A DNA stretch of 64,000 nucleotides from Chryseobacterium geocarposphaerae (lineage in GTDB: Bacteria > Bacteroidota > Bacteroidia > Flavobacteriales > Weeksellaceae), in the NCBI RefSeq assembly GCF_002797535.1, contig NZ_PGFD01000001.1, positions 1,178,001 through 1,242,000 of the forward strand. Reading direction: 5' to 3'. Shown here one piece after another: positions 28,074 through 36,451 of the stretch. The number at the start of each line of letters is the position of its first letter. Positions within the stretch are counted from its first letter, which is position 1. The notes beneath the pieces were generated by a model. The model ran no database searches. It was given only the letters and a program-made list of their open reading frames with translations, and had not been told where the DNA came from. The translations under genes and the position numbers were made by a program.

Positions 28074-28219
28074 AACTCATATTTTTTGTGATTGTAAAGA
28101 ATGATGCAAAAATGATTCCGATCCTTTCTTCACCCTACATAATACATAACCGAATAAAATCACAATACACTGATAAGCAATATTTTAAAATAATAATTTA
28201 TAGTTATTCTAAAATAAAA

Positions 28220-28241
28220 ACCGGTTCATGAATGAACCGGT
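28220..28241 (-). terminator. Rho-independent terminator after the GHL10 gene
   Basis: ACCGGTTCAT-GA-ATGAACCGGT is a perfect 10-bp stem. On the minus strand it is followed by TTTTTATTTT. Confidence 0.75.
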
Positions 28242-28280
28242 CTTGCTTAATCTTCTATTTTAGTAATGCTGATCAGATCA

Positions 28281-29879
28281 TCACTTTATTTTTTTAGCCA
28301 AATAATCACTTTCATTGCCTAAACGGTCTATCGCTTTAATGGCAACGGCATTCAGTGTTTTTCCTTCTTTATACTTAGGAATTTCTCTGGAAAGCTGATC
28401 CATCGTCAGAATTTCGGTTTCCCAGATTCCGTTATACTGGGTAAAAAGTACCCACTGGAAAACATCTTTGATGTTCTTCACACTCCAGTTAGCCTGTACA
28501 GAAGTTCCGTTATCGGTCGTAAACAAGGTGGGAGTCTGCAGCGGAACCGCATTCAGCCATGGACTTCTCGGAATCAAAGCTTTTTCCTTATAAGGTCCGT
28601 TTTTCAGGGTTGGAAGCATATTGGCATTTTTTGTAAGCCCGGCAATACTCCAATGGATTTCTCCTGCATCATTTTTTAAGATCTGTCGTGAAATGTCAAT
28701 CTGGTTTTTAATTTCTGTCGGCCTGTCAGAAGATCTCACCTCAACAGTATTCAGTCCCGGCCAGAGATGGCGCTTCATAGTGTTTTCAGACTGCCACCAG
28801 TTTAATAAAGCTTCAAAGCCCTGACCTTTAGCATCGATCGTCCAGTACAGTTGGGGTGAAAAATAATCGACCCAGCCTTTATTCAGCCATAGTTTGGCAT
28901 CGGCATACAGCTCGTCGTACTGTGAAGATCCTGTAATGCCTTCCGGATAACCCGGTTTCCAGATCCCGAACGGACTGATCCCGAATCTTACGTAGCTTTT
29001 TTCTGCATGGATTTCCTTATAGATCCTTTCAACAAATTTATTGACATTATCCCTTCTCCAGTCGGCTCTTGATAATGTCCCACCACTGCTTATATAGGCA
29101 TTCCAGGTTTTATGGTCGGGAAAATCAGCGCCCCTGTTGTAGGTAGCATACGGATAGAAATAGTCGTCAAAGTGGACGGCATCAATATCATACCGCTGTA
29201 CAATGTCTTTTACCACATTGGAAACATGGCCCTGGGTTTTAGGATCAGCTGGATCAAACCAATACATCCCGTTCTTTAGCCGGATCACAATATCCGAAAG
29301 CTTATTCACCATGGATAAACCGTTGGGTGAGCCTCCATTCGCGTGATGGGCACGGTAAGGATTCAACCAGACATGAAGCTCCAATCCTCTCTTGTGGGCT
29401 TCTTCAATCCAGAACTGTAAAGGATCGTAGTTCGGATAAGGAGCTTTTCCTGTTTCCCCTGTCAGAAAATACGACCATGGCTCGATATTACTGGTATATA
29501 AGGCATCTGCCGAAGGTCTTACCTGGAAGATAACGGCATTAAAATTATTGTCCTTCAGCATATCCAGCATACTGATGGCTTCGGCTTTCTGCTGATCTAC
29601 GGTCAGATTAGTTCTGGAAGGCCAGTTGATATTGGCTACACTGGCAATCCATGCTCCGCGGAACTCTCTTTTGATTTCCGGAAGGTTGGTTTTAAAGACT
29701 TCTTCCGCCGGTGTTTTTACTGTTTTAGCGGCAATAGCAGAGTCTTTTAGAATTGGAGATGATTGTTGTGCTGTATTTTTATTTTTTACGGGTTTTGTGG
29801 TATCTGCCAACGTTTTAGAACTGCTGCAAGAAGCGAAAAAGCCCAGTAATAAGATTAATTTTAATTGATTCCCTCTCAT
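28281..29879 (-). CDS. Glycoside hydrolase family 10-like lipoprotein (GHL10/DUF4015-type)
   Basis: This 532-residue protein begins with a lipoprotein signal (MRGNQLKLILLLGFFASCSS). The GHL10 domain starts at REFRGAWIASVANINWPS (about residue 70) and continues with VIFQVRPSADALY, VWLNPYRAH, DIDAVHFDDYFYPY and VDYFSPQLYW. The C-terminus is a fibronectin-like region. The family includes bacterial TIM-barrel enzymes acting on glycans, some on cell-wall-derived material. It is probably anchored on the cell surface, with the exact substrate unknown. Confidence 0.88.
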   Translation of the reverse strand: MRGNQLKLILLLGFFASCSSSKTLADTTKPVKNKNTAQQSSPILKDSAIAAKTVKTPAEEVFKTNLPEIKREFRGAWIASVANINWPSRTNLTVDQQKAEAISMLDMLKDNNFNAVIFQVRPSADALYTSNIEPWSYFLTGETGKAPYPNYDPLQFWIEEAHKRGLELHVWLNPYRAHHANGGSPNGLSMVNKLSDIVIRLKNGMYWFDPADPKTQGHVSNVVKDIVQRYDIDAVHFDDYFYPYATYNRGADFPDHKTWNAYISSGGTLSRADWRRDNVNKFVERIYKEIHAEKSYVRFGISPFGIWKPGYPEGITGSSQYDELYADAKLWLNKGWVDYFSPQLYWTIDAKGQGFEALLNWWQSENTMKRHLWPGLNTVEVRSSDRPTEIKNQIDISRQILKNDAGEIHWSIAGLTKNANMLPTLKNGPYKEKALIPRSPWLNAVPLQTPTLFTTDNGTSVQANWSVKNIKDVFQWVLFTQYNGIWETEILTMDQLSREIPKYKEGKTLNAVAIKAIDRLGNESDYLAKKIK

Positions 29880-29953
29880 TGTTTAAAAAACTGCATTAAA
29901 TATATCGGTTAATGAAAATGAAAAATAAACATTTTCTTCTATTCTATAACAAA

Positions 29954-29978
29954 AAAGCCCCGAAAAGTTCGAGGCTTT
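29954..29978 (-). terminator. Rho-independent terminator after typA
   Basis: AAAGCC(CC) pairs with (GA)GGCTTT around GAAAAGTTC. On the minus strand T6 follows. Confidence 0.65.
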
Positions 29979-29999
29979 AATTTATCTGTAAAAAATTGA

Positions 30000-31805
30000 T
30001 TATGCTTTAGCAGCTCTTTCAACTCTTTTTCTGTCTTCTTCAGAAAGCAATTTCTTTCTCATACGGATGAAGTTCGGAGTTACCTCGATCGCCTCATCAC
30101 CCTGGATGTATTCCATACATTCTTCAAGAGAGAATAAGATTTTCGGTGCTACGCCCGTATCTTTATCTTTACCTGCAGCTCTCATGTTGTTCAGCTGCTT
30201 TGCTTCCACGATGTTTACCACAAGGTCTCCCGGCTTGTTCTGCTCCCCGATAATCATTCCTGCATAGATTTCCTCTCCCGGATCTACGAAGAACTTACCT
30301 CTGTCCTGTAGTTTGTTGATTGAATATTCTGTAGCCGGACCTTGAGTTTTGCTGATCAATACTCCATTGTTTCTTCCCGGAATAGCCCCTTTGAAAGGCT
30401 TATATTCTGTGAAACGGTGTGCCATGATCGCTTCCCCTGCAGTAGCCGTCAACATCTGGGAACGCAATCCGATCAATCCTCTTGAAGGAATTTCGAATTC
30501 CATGTGCTGCATCTCCCCTTTTGTTTCCATGATGTGAAGATCTCCTTTTCTCTGAGTTGCCAAATCGATTACTCTGGAAGCATATTCTTCAGGAACGTCA
30601 ACAACCAAAGATTCGTAAGGCTCACAGCTTACTCCGTCGATTTCTCTTAAGATTACCTGCGGCTGCCCGATCGTCATTTCATATCCTTCTCTTCTCATCG
30701 TTTCGATCAGAACTGACAAGTGAAGAATCCCTCTACCGAATACTAAGAATGTGTTCGCATCATCAGTCTGCTGAACTCTTAATGCTAGGTTTTTCTCTAA
30801 TTCCTTAGTCAATCTTTCTTTCAGGTGATTAGACGTTACATATTTTCCGTCTTTCCCGAAGAAAGGTGAATTGTTGATCGAGAACGTCATGTTCAGTGTA
30901 GGCTCATCAATCGCTGTTCTTGGCAATGGTTCAGGGTTTTCAAGATCTACGAAAGAATCTCCGATCTGGAAAGCATCAAAACCTACTACCGCACAGATAT
31001 CCCCTGCCTGAACTTCAGTTACTTTTTTCTTTCCTAATCCTTCGAAAACGTATAGTTCCTTTACTTTTCCTTTTACCACTTTTCCGTCTGCCTGCGCAAG
31101 ACCGATCCACTGGGATTCCTTAAGCTCTCCTCTTGTCACTTTCCCGATCGCGATTCTTCCTAAGAAAGAAGAATAGTCAAGAGAAGTGATCTGCATCTGA
31201 AGGTTACCTTCCGTTACTTTCGGTGCAGGAACGTATTCTAAAATACCATCCAATAGCGGTAAAATATCTTCAGTCTGTTCCAATGAAGTGTTGAACCAAC
31301 CTTGTTTTGAAGAACCGTAGAATGTCGGGAAATCCAACTGCTCTTCTGTTGCATCCAGGTTGAAGAACAAATCAAATACCTGATCGTGAACTTCGTCCGG
31401 ACGACAGTTTGGCTTGTCTACTTTATTGATGACCACTAATGGTCTTAATCCTAATTCCAAAGCTTTCTGAAGTACGAATCTTGTCTGTGGCATCGGTCCT
31501 TCGAACGCATCCACCAACAAGATAACCCCATCAGCCATTTTCAATACCCTTTCTACTTCTCCACCAAAATCGGCGTGACCAGGAGTATCGATTACGTTAA
31601 TTTTCGTGTCTTTATAAGTAACAGAAATATTCTTGGATAAGATCGTGATCCCTCTTTCTCTTTCAAGATCATTGTTATCCATAATTAATTCCCCGCTCTC
31701 CTGATTTTCTCTGAAAATATTGGTAGCGTGGATGATTTTGTCAACCAAGGTCGTCTTACCGTGGTCAACGTGTGCGATAATCGCAATATTTCTAATGTTT
31801 TGCAT
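30000..31805 (-). CDS. typA: Translational GTPase TypA/BipA
   Basis: This 601-residue ribosome-associated GTPase of the EF-G family has G1 AHVDHGKTT, G2 ERGITI, G3 DTPGHADFGGEVERVL and G4 NKVD. BipA-specific blocks include SRGLIGLRSQMLTATAGEA and GRNNGVLIS near the C-terminus. It assists ribosome assembly and growth at low temperature. Length and domain order are normal. A TATTTTTG box lies 18 bp upstream and a terminator follows, so it is a single-gene unit. Confidence 0.96.
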   Translation of the reverse strand: MQNIRNIAIIAHVDHGKTTLVDKIIHATNIFRENQESGELIMDNNDLERERGITILSKNISVTYKDTKINVIDTPGHADFGGEVERVLKMADGVILLVDAFEGPMPQTRFVLQKALELGLRPLVVINKVDKPNCRPDEVHDQVFDLFFNLDATEEQLDFPTFYGSSKQGWFNTSLEQTEDILPLLDGILEYVPAPKVTEGNLQMQITSLDYSSFLGRIAIGKVTRGELKESQWIGLAQADGKVVKGKVKELYVFEGLGKKKVTEVQAGDICAVVGFDAFQIGDSFVDLENPEPLPRTAIDEPTLNMTFSINNSPFFGKDGKYVTSNHLKERLTKELEKNLALRVQQTDDANTFLVFGRGILHLSVLIETMRREGYEMTIGQPQVILREIDGVSCEPYESLVVDVPEEYASRVIDLATQRKGDLHIMETKGEMQHMEFEIPSRGLIGLRSQMLTATAGEAIMAHRFTEYKPFKGAIPGRNNGVLISKTQGPATEYSINKLQDRGKFFVDPGEEIYAGMIIGEQNKPGDLVVNIVEAKQLNNMRAAGKDKDTGVAPKILFSLEECMEYIQGDEAIEVTPNFIRMRKKLLSEEDRKRVERAAKA

Positions 31806-31823
31806 AAAAGATTTTTACGGGTG

Positions 31824-31831
31824 CAAAAATA
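31824..31831 (-). promoter_or_regulatory. Promoter -7 box TATTTTTG for typA
   Basis: The minus strand has TATTTTTG (TAnnTTTG) 18 bp upstream of the typA ATG. Confidence 0.45.
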
Positions 31832-31979
31832 GTGATTTTTAATGAAAAACTCACTAATAAGTTTTGTTAATTAACAAATTCATAATGAGTAGGTTAAAAG
31901 AAAACCCATTTCTAAGCCCTAACCCTGAATTCATTATCCACCTATTTGTATTAAAAATTAACAATACCGGATTAAGTTT

Positions 31980-32246
31980 TTATGACCAATCCCAATATTT
32001 TTTTTCAAAAAAGTAAATCAAAGCCACCTGAATCAAAACAATACCTCCGAATTTCAGTAAAAAGGAAGTCTTGGAAATCTTATGCCTGAAGATCAGCATG
32101 GCTAAAATTGATCCTACGGTTCCGCCAATACAGGAAATTCCCAGCAAAGCACTTTCTGAGATTCTTCTTCGATGTAAGATAGCTTTTCTTTTGTCTAATC
32201 CAAAAATAACGAAGCTGAAAAAATTAATAAGCAGTACATAAACCAT
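31980..32246 (-). CDS. DUF1294 domain-containing membrane protein
   Basis: I start at MVYVLLINFFSFVIFGLDKRKA (88 residues), since the ORF upstream passes through a terminator hairpin (32268-32290) and part of the next gene. The family pattern DKRKAILHRRRISESALLGISCIGGTVGS, then MLIFRHKISKTSF, fits DUF1294, small proteins with two or three membrane helices and no known function. Transcription may come from the upstream peptide gene by read-through. Confidence 0.85.
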   Translation of the reverse strand: MVYVLLINFFSFVIFGLDKRKAILHRRRISESALLGISCIGGTVGSILAMLIFRHKISKTSFLLKFGGIVLIQVALIYFFEKKYWDWS

Positions 32247-32267
32247 TACGGCAAATCTAAATAAAAA

Positions 32268-32290
32268 AAGAGTGTTACAAAAACACTCTT
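32268..32290 (-). terminator. Terminator after the bacteriocin-like gene
   Basis: AAGAGTGTT-ACAAA-AACACTCTT is a perfect 9-bp stem. On the minus strand seven T residues follow. It is 9 bp past the stop at 32300. Confidence 0.75.
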
Positions 32291-32299
32291 CTTTTTTCT

Positions 32300-32506
32300 T
32301 TATGCACATATCATAACTTCGCATGGATCCTGTGGTGGAGCATCTCCGCAGACAATATCAAATGAGCCGCAGCTGCTTGGATCACCTGTCCCCCATCCCC
32401 ATTGAAGTACACATGTTTGCGGATTTTTACATCTTACCATTCCTTTAGCAATTCCTCCCTGAATGGATCTCATTTCACTGCGTGAAACTTTTTTAAGTTT
32501 TTTCAT
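32300..32506 (-). CDS. Bacteriocin-like peptide with double-glycine leader
   Basis: The 68-residue peptide begins MKKLKKVSRSEMRSIQGG, the short basic/amphipathic leader ending in Gly17-Gly18 typical of peptides exported by C39-peptidase ABC transporters. Such peptides are widespread in Chryseobacterium, where they are called bacteriocin-like. The 50-residue core is Gly/Pro-rich with six cysteines (26, 32, 46, 53, 62, 67), which suggests disulphides or other modification. No transporter or modifying enzyme is encoded nearby. The activity is unknown. Confidence 0.75.
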   Translation of the reverse strand: MKKLKKVSRSEMRSIQGGIAKGMVRCKNPQTCVLQWGWGTGDPSSCGSFDIVCGDAPPQDPCEVMICA

Positions 32507-32689
32507 GATCTATTTTTGATTAGTTTGAGTGATAAATGTATAAAAATATTTTCAGGAAAAAAGGGTTTTGATAAAAATATTTCATTTCGTGATGAATTAT
32601 TAAGCTAAAATACAGAAATAAATCACTATGAGTAAAGGAAATAAATGACATATTAAATCTATATTGATATATAAATTAGTGGATTTACA

Positions 32690-34066
32690 TTATTTAAGCG
32701 ATCTAATTGGTAAATACAACCCCATTTTATAAATATTCTGATAAGCCTTTATTTCCGAAATTTTCAATTCAGCTTCCTTATTTATTGTTGGATAAATGAT
32801 AAGACAATCAATTATATCTGAATTATTAATTTGATCAGAAAAATAATTATATACCTCCTTTAAACGTGCATAACCCGCAACTTGTCTCATATCTTGATGT
32901 TCTTTGCTATGCTCATAATGTAACTTGTATTTAGCATCAATTATGATTGGTGAAAATTCCTCCTTTTTAATTTTTTTATAGAATCCAATAAAATCCACTT
33001 CATTCCCAAATGTCTTCCAATGATATTTGATTTTATTAAAATCTGACAAATCTATTAATCGTTTATAAGCATATAACTCAAACAAACGGCTCATATCAAT
33101 CCAATAAGGTGGCGTTTTTCTTTTGAGCTGTGTAGAATTTGTAATAGAAAAAGAAAAGTTTTTCAATACAAGTTCACCAATTTGTATAGCATCCTGATAT
33201 TCTTTATAAAATTCATTGTGTTTAATTTTTTTGATCTCCGCACTATTGTCAAGAGAAGGAATGAGTTGAAATGCAGAAGAAATAAAATTCAGATCATGTT
33301 TAATCTCAGGAACCGAAAATGATAAAAGTTCCATGTTATGATTAATATAATTTTTTGCAAATTCTAAAACTTTCTTTAGAAAACGATTTTCAATACTGTT
33401 ATATCCGAACTCCTGATATCTGCAGTAAGTACTAGTGAGTTTGTTTTTAAAAAGGTTTTGCCTAATCGTTTGTGGAACTAAAATTTTACCCTTAATTCTG
33501 CTATTTAAATTTTCTTCAACAGTATAATATGATTTCTTTAAGCCTTTTTTAACAATGACTTTCATTAAATGAAGGAATTGAATAACCAAGAAAGGAGATA
33601 AATAATCATTTTCTAAATGCTCTATTTCTATTTCGGGAACAGTCCAGTCAATATCTAAAAGATTTGAAATTTCTTTTGTGGCATCAGGAAGTTTTACAAT
33701 TTCTGAAAGCATTTGTAAAACATCAACTTCAGGCAGGCTTTTAACTTCTTCTTCAGATTTTATTTTGGCATTAGGAGCATAATCAACACTCTCGTCGTCC
33801 AAATGATTTTGAATACATTCTAAAAGTTTATTATTAACTTTTGGTGATATAAAAATATAATGATTGGGAGAGATAGCTCCTATACCTATATAATAATTAG
33901 CTTTTAAAAAACATTTTTTAATATTATTTTCCAACCTGTTCTCATAATAAAAAATAGAAGAAGTACTATCTTTCTTGAAATATAAGCTTTCTTCTATTTC
34001 AAGAAATTCTTCACTATGGTTCCAATGTTCATAAAGCTGAATGATTTTAGGCAAAATACTGTTCAA
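32690..34066 (-). CDS. mcrC: McrC-family nuclease subunit
   Basis: McrC is the endonuclease partner of the McrB GTPase in modification-dependent (type IV) restriction. The protein (458 residues) has the PD-(D/E)xK nuclease core near the C-terminus: Asp358 in EVDFIGFY and Asp377-Ala-Lys379 in IIIDAKYK. The N-terminal part, longer than E. coli McrC, probably contacts McrB. Its start overlaps the end of mcrB by 20 bp, so the two are translationally coupled. It is the last gene of the defence island on this side. Confidence 0.88.
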   Translation of the reverse strand: MNSILPKIIQLYEHWNHSEEFLEIEESLYFKKDSTSSIFYYENRLENNIKKCFLKANYYIGIGAISPNHYIFISPKVNNKLLECIQNHLDDESVDYAPNAKIKSEEEVKSLPEVDVLQMLSEIVKLPDATKEISNLLDIDWTVPEIEIEHLENDYLSPFLVIQFLHLMKVIVKKGLKKSYYTVEENLNSRIKGKILVPQTIRQNLFKNKLTSTYCRYQEFGYNSIENRFLKKVLEFAKNYINHNMELLSFSVPEIKHDLNFISSAFQLIPSLDNSAEIKKIKHNEFYKEYQDAIQIGELVLKNFSFSITNSTQLKRKTPPYWIDMSRLFELYAYKRLIDLSDFNKIKYHWKTFGNEVDFIGFYKKIKKEEFSPIIIDAKYKLHYEHSKEHQDMRQVAGYARLKEVYNYFSDQINNSDIIDCLIIYPTINKEAELKISEIKAYQNIYKMGLYLPIRSLK

Positions 34067-36047
34067 TTTCTTTAATTTTCGTAGTTGCTTTTTCGTTGAA
34101 AACTCCGTCTTTCATATATTCTTTAAGAATTGGAAGAACTTCATAATTCATTCGCATTTTGAAAAAATTCTCTTTTTCATCTTCTGAAACATTTTTCCTA
34201 TCAGCAATGAAATAACTATGACCTAATGCCACATCCTTTGCTGAAAAATCATTTGAAAGAAATTCAGAATCTTTTGCGTTTTTAAAATCTGTGTTATTAT
34301 CACTTCCGACTTCAATAAATAATTTTGCAACTTCTATAAACCCTTTATTATTAAAGAAAATTTCATTATTATCTGCTAATTTTTGTGGTAATACATCCAC
34401 AAAAGCAAACCTCCTTCTAATAGCATAATCAATATGTCCTACACTTCTATCTGCAGTATTCATTGTTCCAATGATATATAAGTTTTCAGGTAATCGTAAA
34501 GTATAATCTTCTTTTTGTTTTAAATCATCCATAATTCCATACATACTTTCTACTGTTGATTTTTTATGTCCTCTATCTGAATCATTGAATTTATATCTAT
34601 ACTCAAGTGCATAAATCAATTCTCCAAGGACCGAAGACAGATTTGCACGATTAATTTCATCAATAATTAAAACATACTTTTCATTCTTATTATTAATTGC
34701 TTTATTCGCTAAATCAGCAAGAATTTTATCTTTAGCTTTGTAGATTATTCCTTCCCCCACAGGCTCAGCAATAATTCCTCTTACAAAGTCCTCGTATGTA
34801 TAGCTTGGATGAAACTGAACCATCTTATATTCTCCATCTTTAGAAATCTTCTCTGAAATAACGATCTCATTAGAATCTTCATTTTTTAAGTTAAACTTTT
34901 CATACAAATGTCTCATTAAGACTATAGAAGAAATAGAACTATTTAAAGTATTTTTCAATTCATTAAATTTCTCATTGATAGCCATATTTATTTGAATATC
35001 ATTGAGACCTGTTGCATTTACTTTAAAAATTTTAGTAAAAACTTTAAGATGTTCTTGGGAAAGGACAGGAAAATAATCATTTGGAAAATAAGAATGTAAA
35101 ATTTTTAATATAAAACTATACCTAAATTTCATTTCTCGGGCAGTAGAATAATCCTTTTGAGATACTAAATCTACTAGCATTTTTCTTAATTTAACCATAT
35201 AAGCTTCAGGGGCTTCATTAAGATCAACCCTTACTTCGCCATTATCTTTATCAAAAGAAATACCATATACCGTAGTTCCGGCAGGACCTGGACTAAAACG
35301 GCAAGTAGAAAATAATCTTTTTTCAATCAAATAACAGAATGATTCTTTTGATCCGTTACCCAATGCATATTCATCAATCTCAATATTTTCCAATCTAGAA
35401 ATTGGGAAAGACTCCTGAAACTCTCTTAATAATCTTTCGGCATTTTTTTCAATTTCTTTTGATTTTTCGGTTGGTTCAAACTTTTTTATATATTCGGTTG
35501 TGTAATCTGAGATAGAAACAGTAGATTTAGAATCAATAAAACTATTTACTAATTCTTCAGCAAGCCTGGTTTTACCTGTTCCAGGAGGCCCTTGTAAAAT
35601 AATTTGTTTTTTATATTTTAAAATATTTAATATCTCTTTCATTTCATTCTTTTTAATAATATGATAATACCATCTTTTGATTTGAGTCAATGTTGGTGAA
35701 TCATTTTTTAGCAACGAAAATGTTCCGTTATGTCCGACAGTAAAATCATTTTCGAAAACTTTTTTATTGGTTTTTATTTCATCATACCAACTTACTATTT
35801 CAACCTTATAATCGTGGCCAAAAGAAGTACCTACAATTTCTGAATCATCTTCAATTTTATTTATTATTTTAACTAGACATACAGGATATGTACCTTTATG
35901 GACTAATACAATATCATCCCTCTTTACATGAGACAAAAAGCCTTGCGCATAGTCTTCATGAGTAGTTATCCTTTTATCCTTTAATGATTCATCAACAAAA
36001 TTTTCTCCCGTATCTCCGTTACGAATTTGTAATTTCCAAAAATTCAT
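34047..36047 (-). CDS. mcrB: McrB-family AAA+ GTPase with N-terminal PUA/EVE-like domain
   Basis: McrB recognises modified DNA and drives translocation for McrC cleavage. Residues 1-110 (FWKLQIRNG, then DDIVLVHKGTYPVCLVKI) look like a PUA/EVE-type base-reading module (inferred). Walker A is GPPGTGKT (153-160) and Walker B is VLIIDEINRAN (459-469). QFHPSYTYEDFVRG (411-424) and GTMNTADRSV (527-536) are McrB signatures. About 200 residues are inserted between Walker A and the QFHPSYTYEDF motif, including FPNDYFPVLSQEHLKVF. The motifs establish McrB; the modified base recognised is unknown. The gene is coupled to mcrC. Confidence 0.88.
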   Translation of the reverse strand: MNFWKLQIRNGDTGENFVDESLKDKRITTHEDYAQGFLSHVKRDDIVLVHKGTYPVCLVKIINKIEDDSEIVGTSFGHDYKVEIVSWYDEIKTNKKVFENDFTVGHNGTFSLLKNDSPTLTQIKRWYYHIIKKNEMKEILNILKYKKQIILQGPPGTGKTRLAEELVNSFIDSKSTVSISDYTTEYIKKFEPTEKSKEIEKNAERLLREFQESFPISRLENIEIDEYALGNGSKESFCYLIEKRLFSTCRFSPGPAGTTVYGISFDKDNGEVRVDLNEAPEAYMVKLRKMLVDLVSQKDYSTAREMKFRYSFILKILHSYFPNDYFPVLSQEHLKVFTKIFKVNATGLNDIQINMAINEKFNELKNTLNSSISSIVLMRHLYEKFNLKNEDSNEIVISEKISKDGEYKMVQFHPSYTYEDFVRGIIAEPVGEGIIYKAKDKILADLANKAINNKNEKYVLIIDEINRANLSSVLGELIYALEYRYKFNDSDRGHKKSTVESMYGIMDDLKQKEDYTLRLPENLYIIGTMNTADRSVGHIDYAIRRRFAFVDVLPQKLADNNEIFFNNKGFIEVAKLFIEVGSDNNTDFKNAKDSEFLSNDFSAKDVALGHSYFIADRKNVSEDEKENFFKMRMNYEVLPILKEYMKDGVFNEKATTKIKEIEQYFA

Positions 36048-36056
36048 AATCCTGAT

Positions 36057-36362
36057 TTATAAATTGATAATCACAACCTTATCTCCAAAATGTGATTTAA
36101 GCATTCTTTCTAATAATTGAAAAGCTCTTGAATCAGCAAAATCGCTTGTTCCACTAGAATGAAATACAAATTCTAAAATTCCTTTGGGATCATCGATATG
36201 ATATTGAAAATAAAAGTGATTTGCATATTGCTCACCTTTGTGAGAAATAGCCTTACCTAAATCATCTAGTTCCCAGGATCGAATCTCATTGTTTATAATT
36301 TTATCATTAATTTCATTGATTAGGCCTTTCGGATTTTTTGTAGATACTTTTAATATATTCAT
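36057..36362 (-). CDS. Unknown small protein at the head of the mcrBC genes
   Basis: This 101-residue protein is soluble and alpha/beta in pattern (MNILKVSTKNPKGLINEI, then FYFQYHIDDPKGILEFVFHSSG, ending HFGDKVVIINL). It lies 9 bp upstream of mcrB on the same strand, so it is probably co-transcribed with mcrBC. It is also 89 bp downstream of hsdR. I recognise no family. Position suggests an accessory or regulatory subunit of the McrBC system, but nothing in the sequence proves this. Confidence 0.7.
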   Translation of the reverse strand: MNILKVSTKNPKGLINEINDKIINNEIRSWELDDLGKAISHKGEQYANHFYFQYHIDDPKGILEFVFHSSGTSDFADSRAFQLLERMLKSHFGDKVVIINL

Positions 36363-36451
36363 AGTTTAGTTTTTAATAATAAAATAGTCTTAGCAATTAT
36401 ACATATAACTGATTACATAAACTTACTGAAAACCGTAAATAAAATTAAAGA

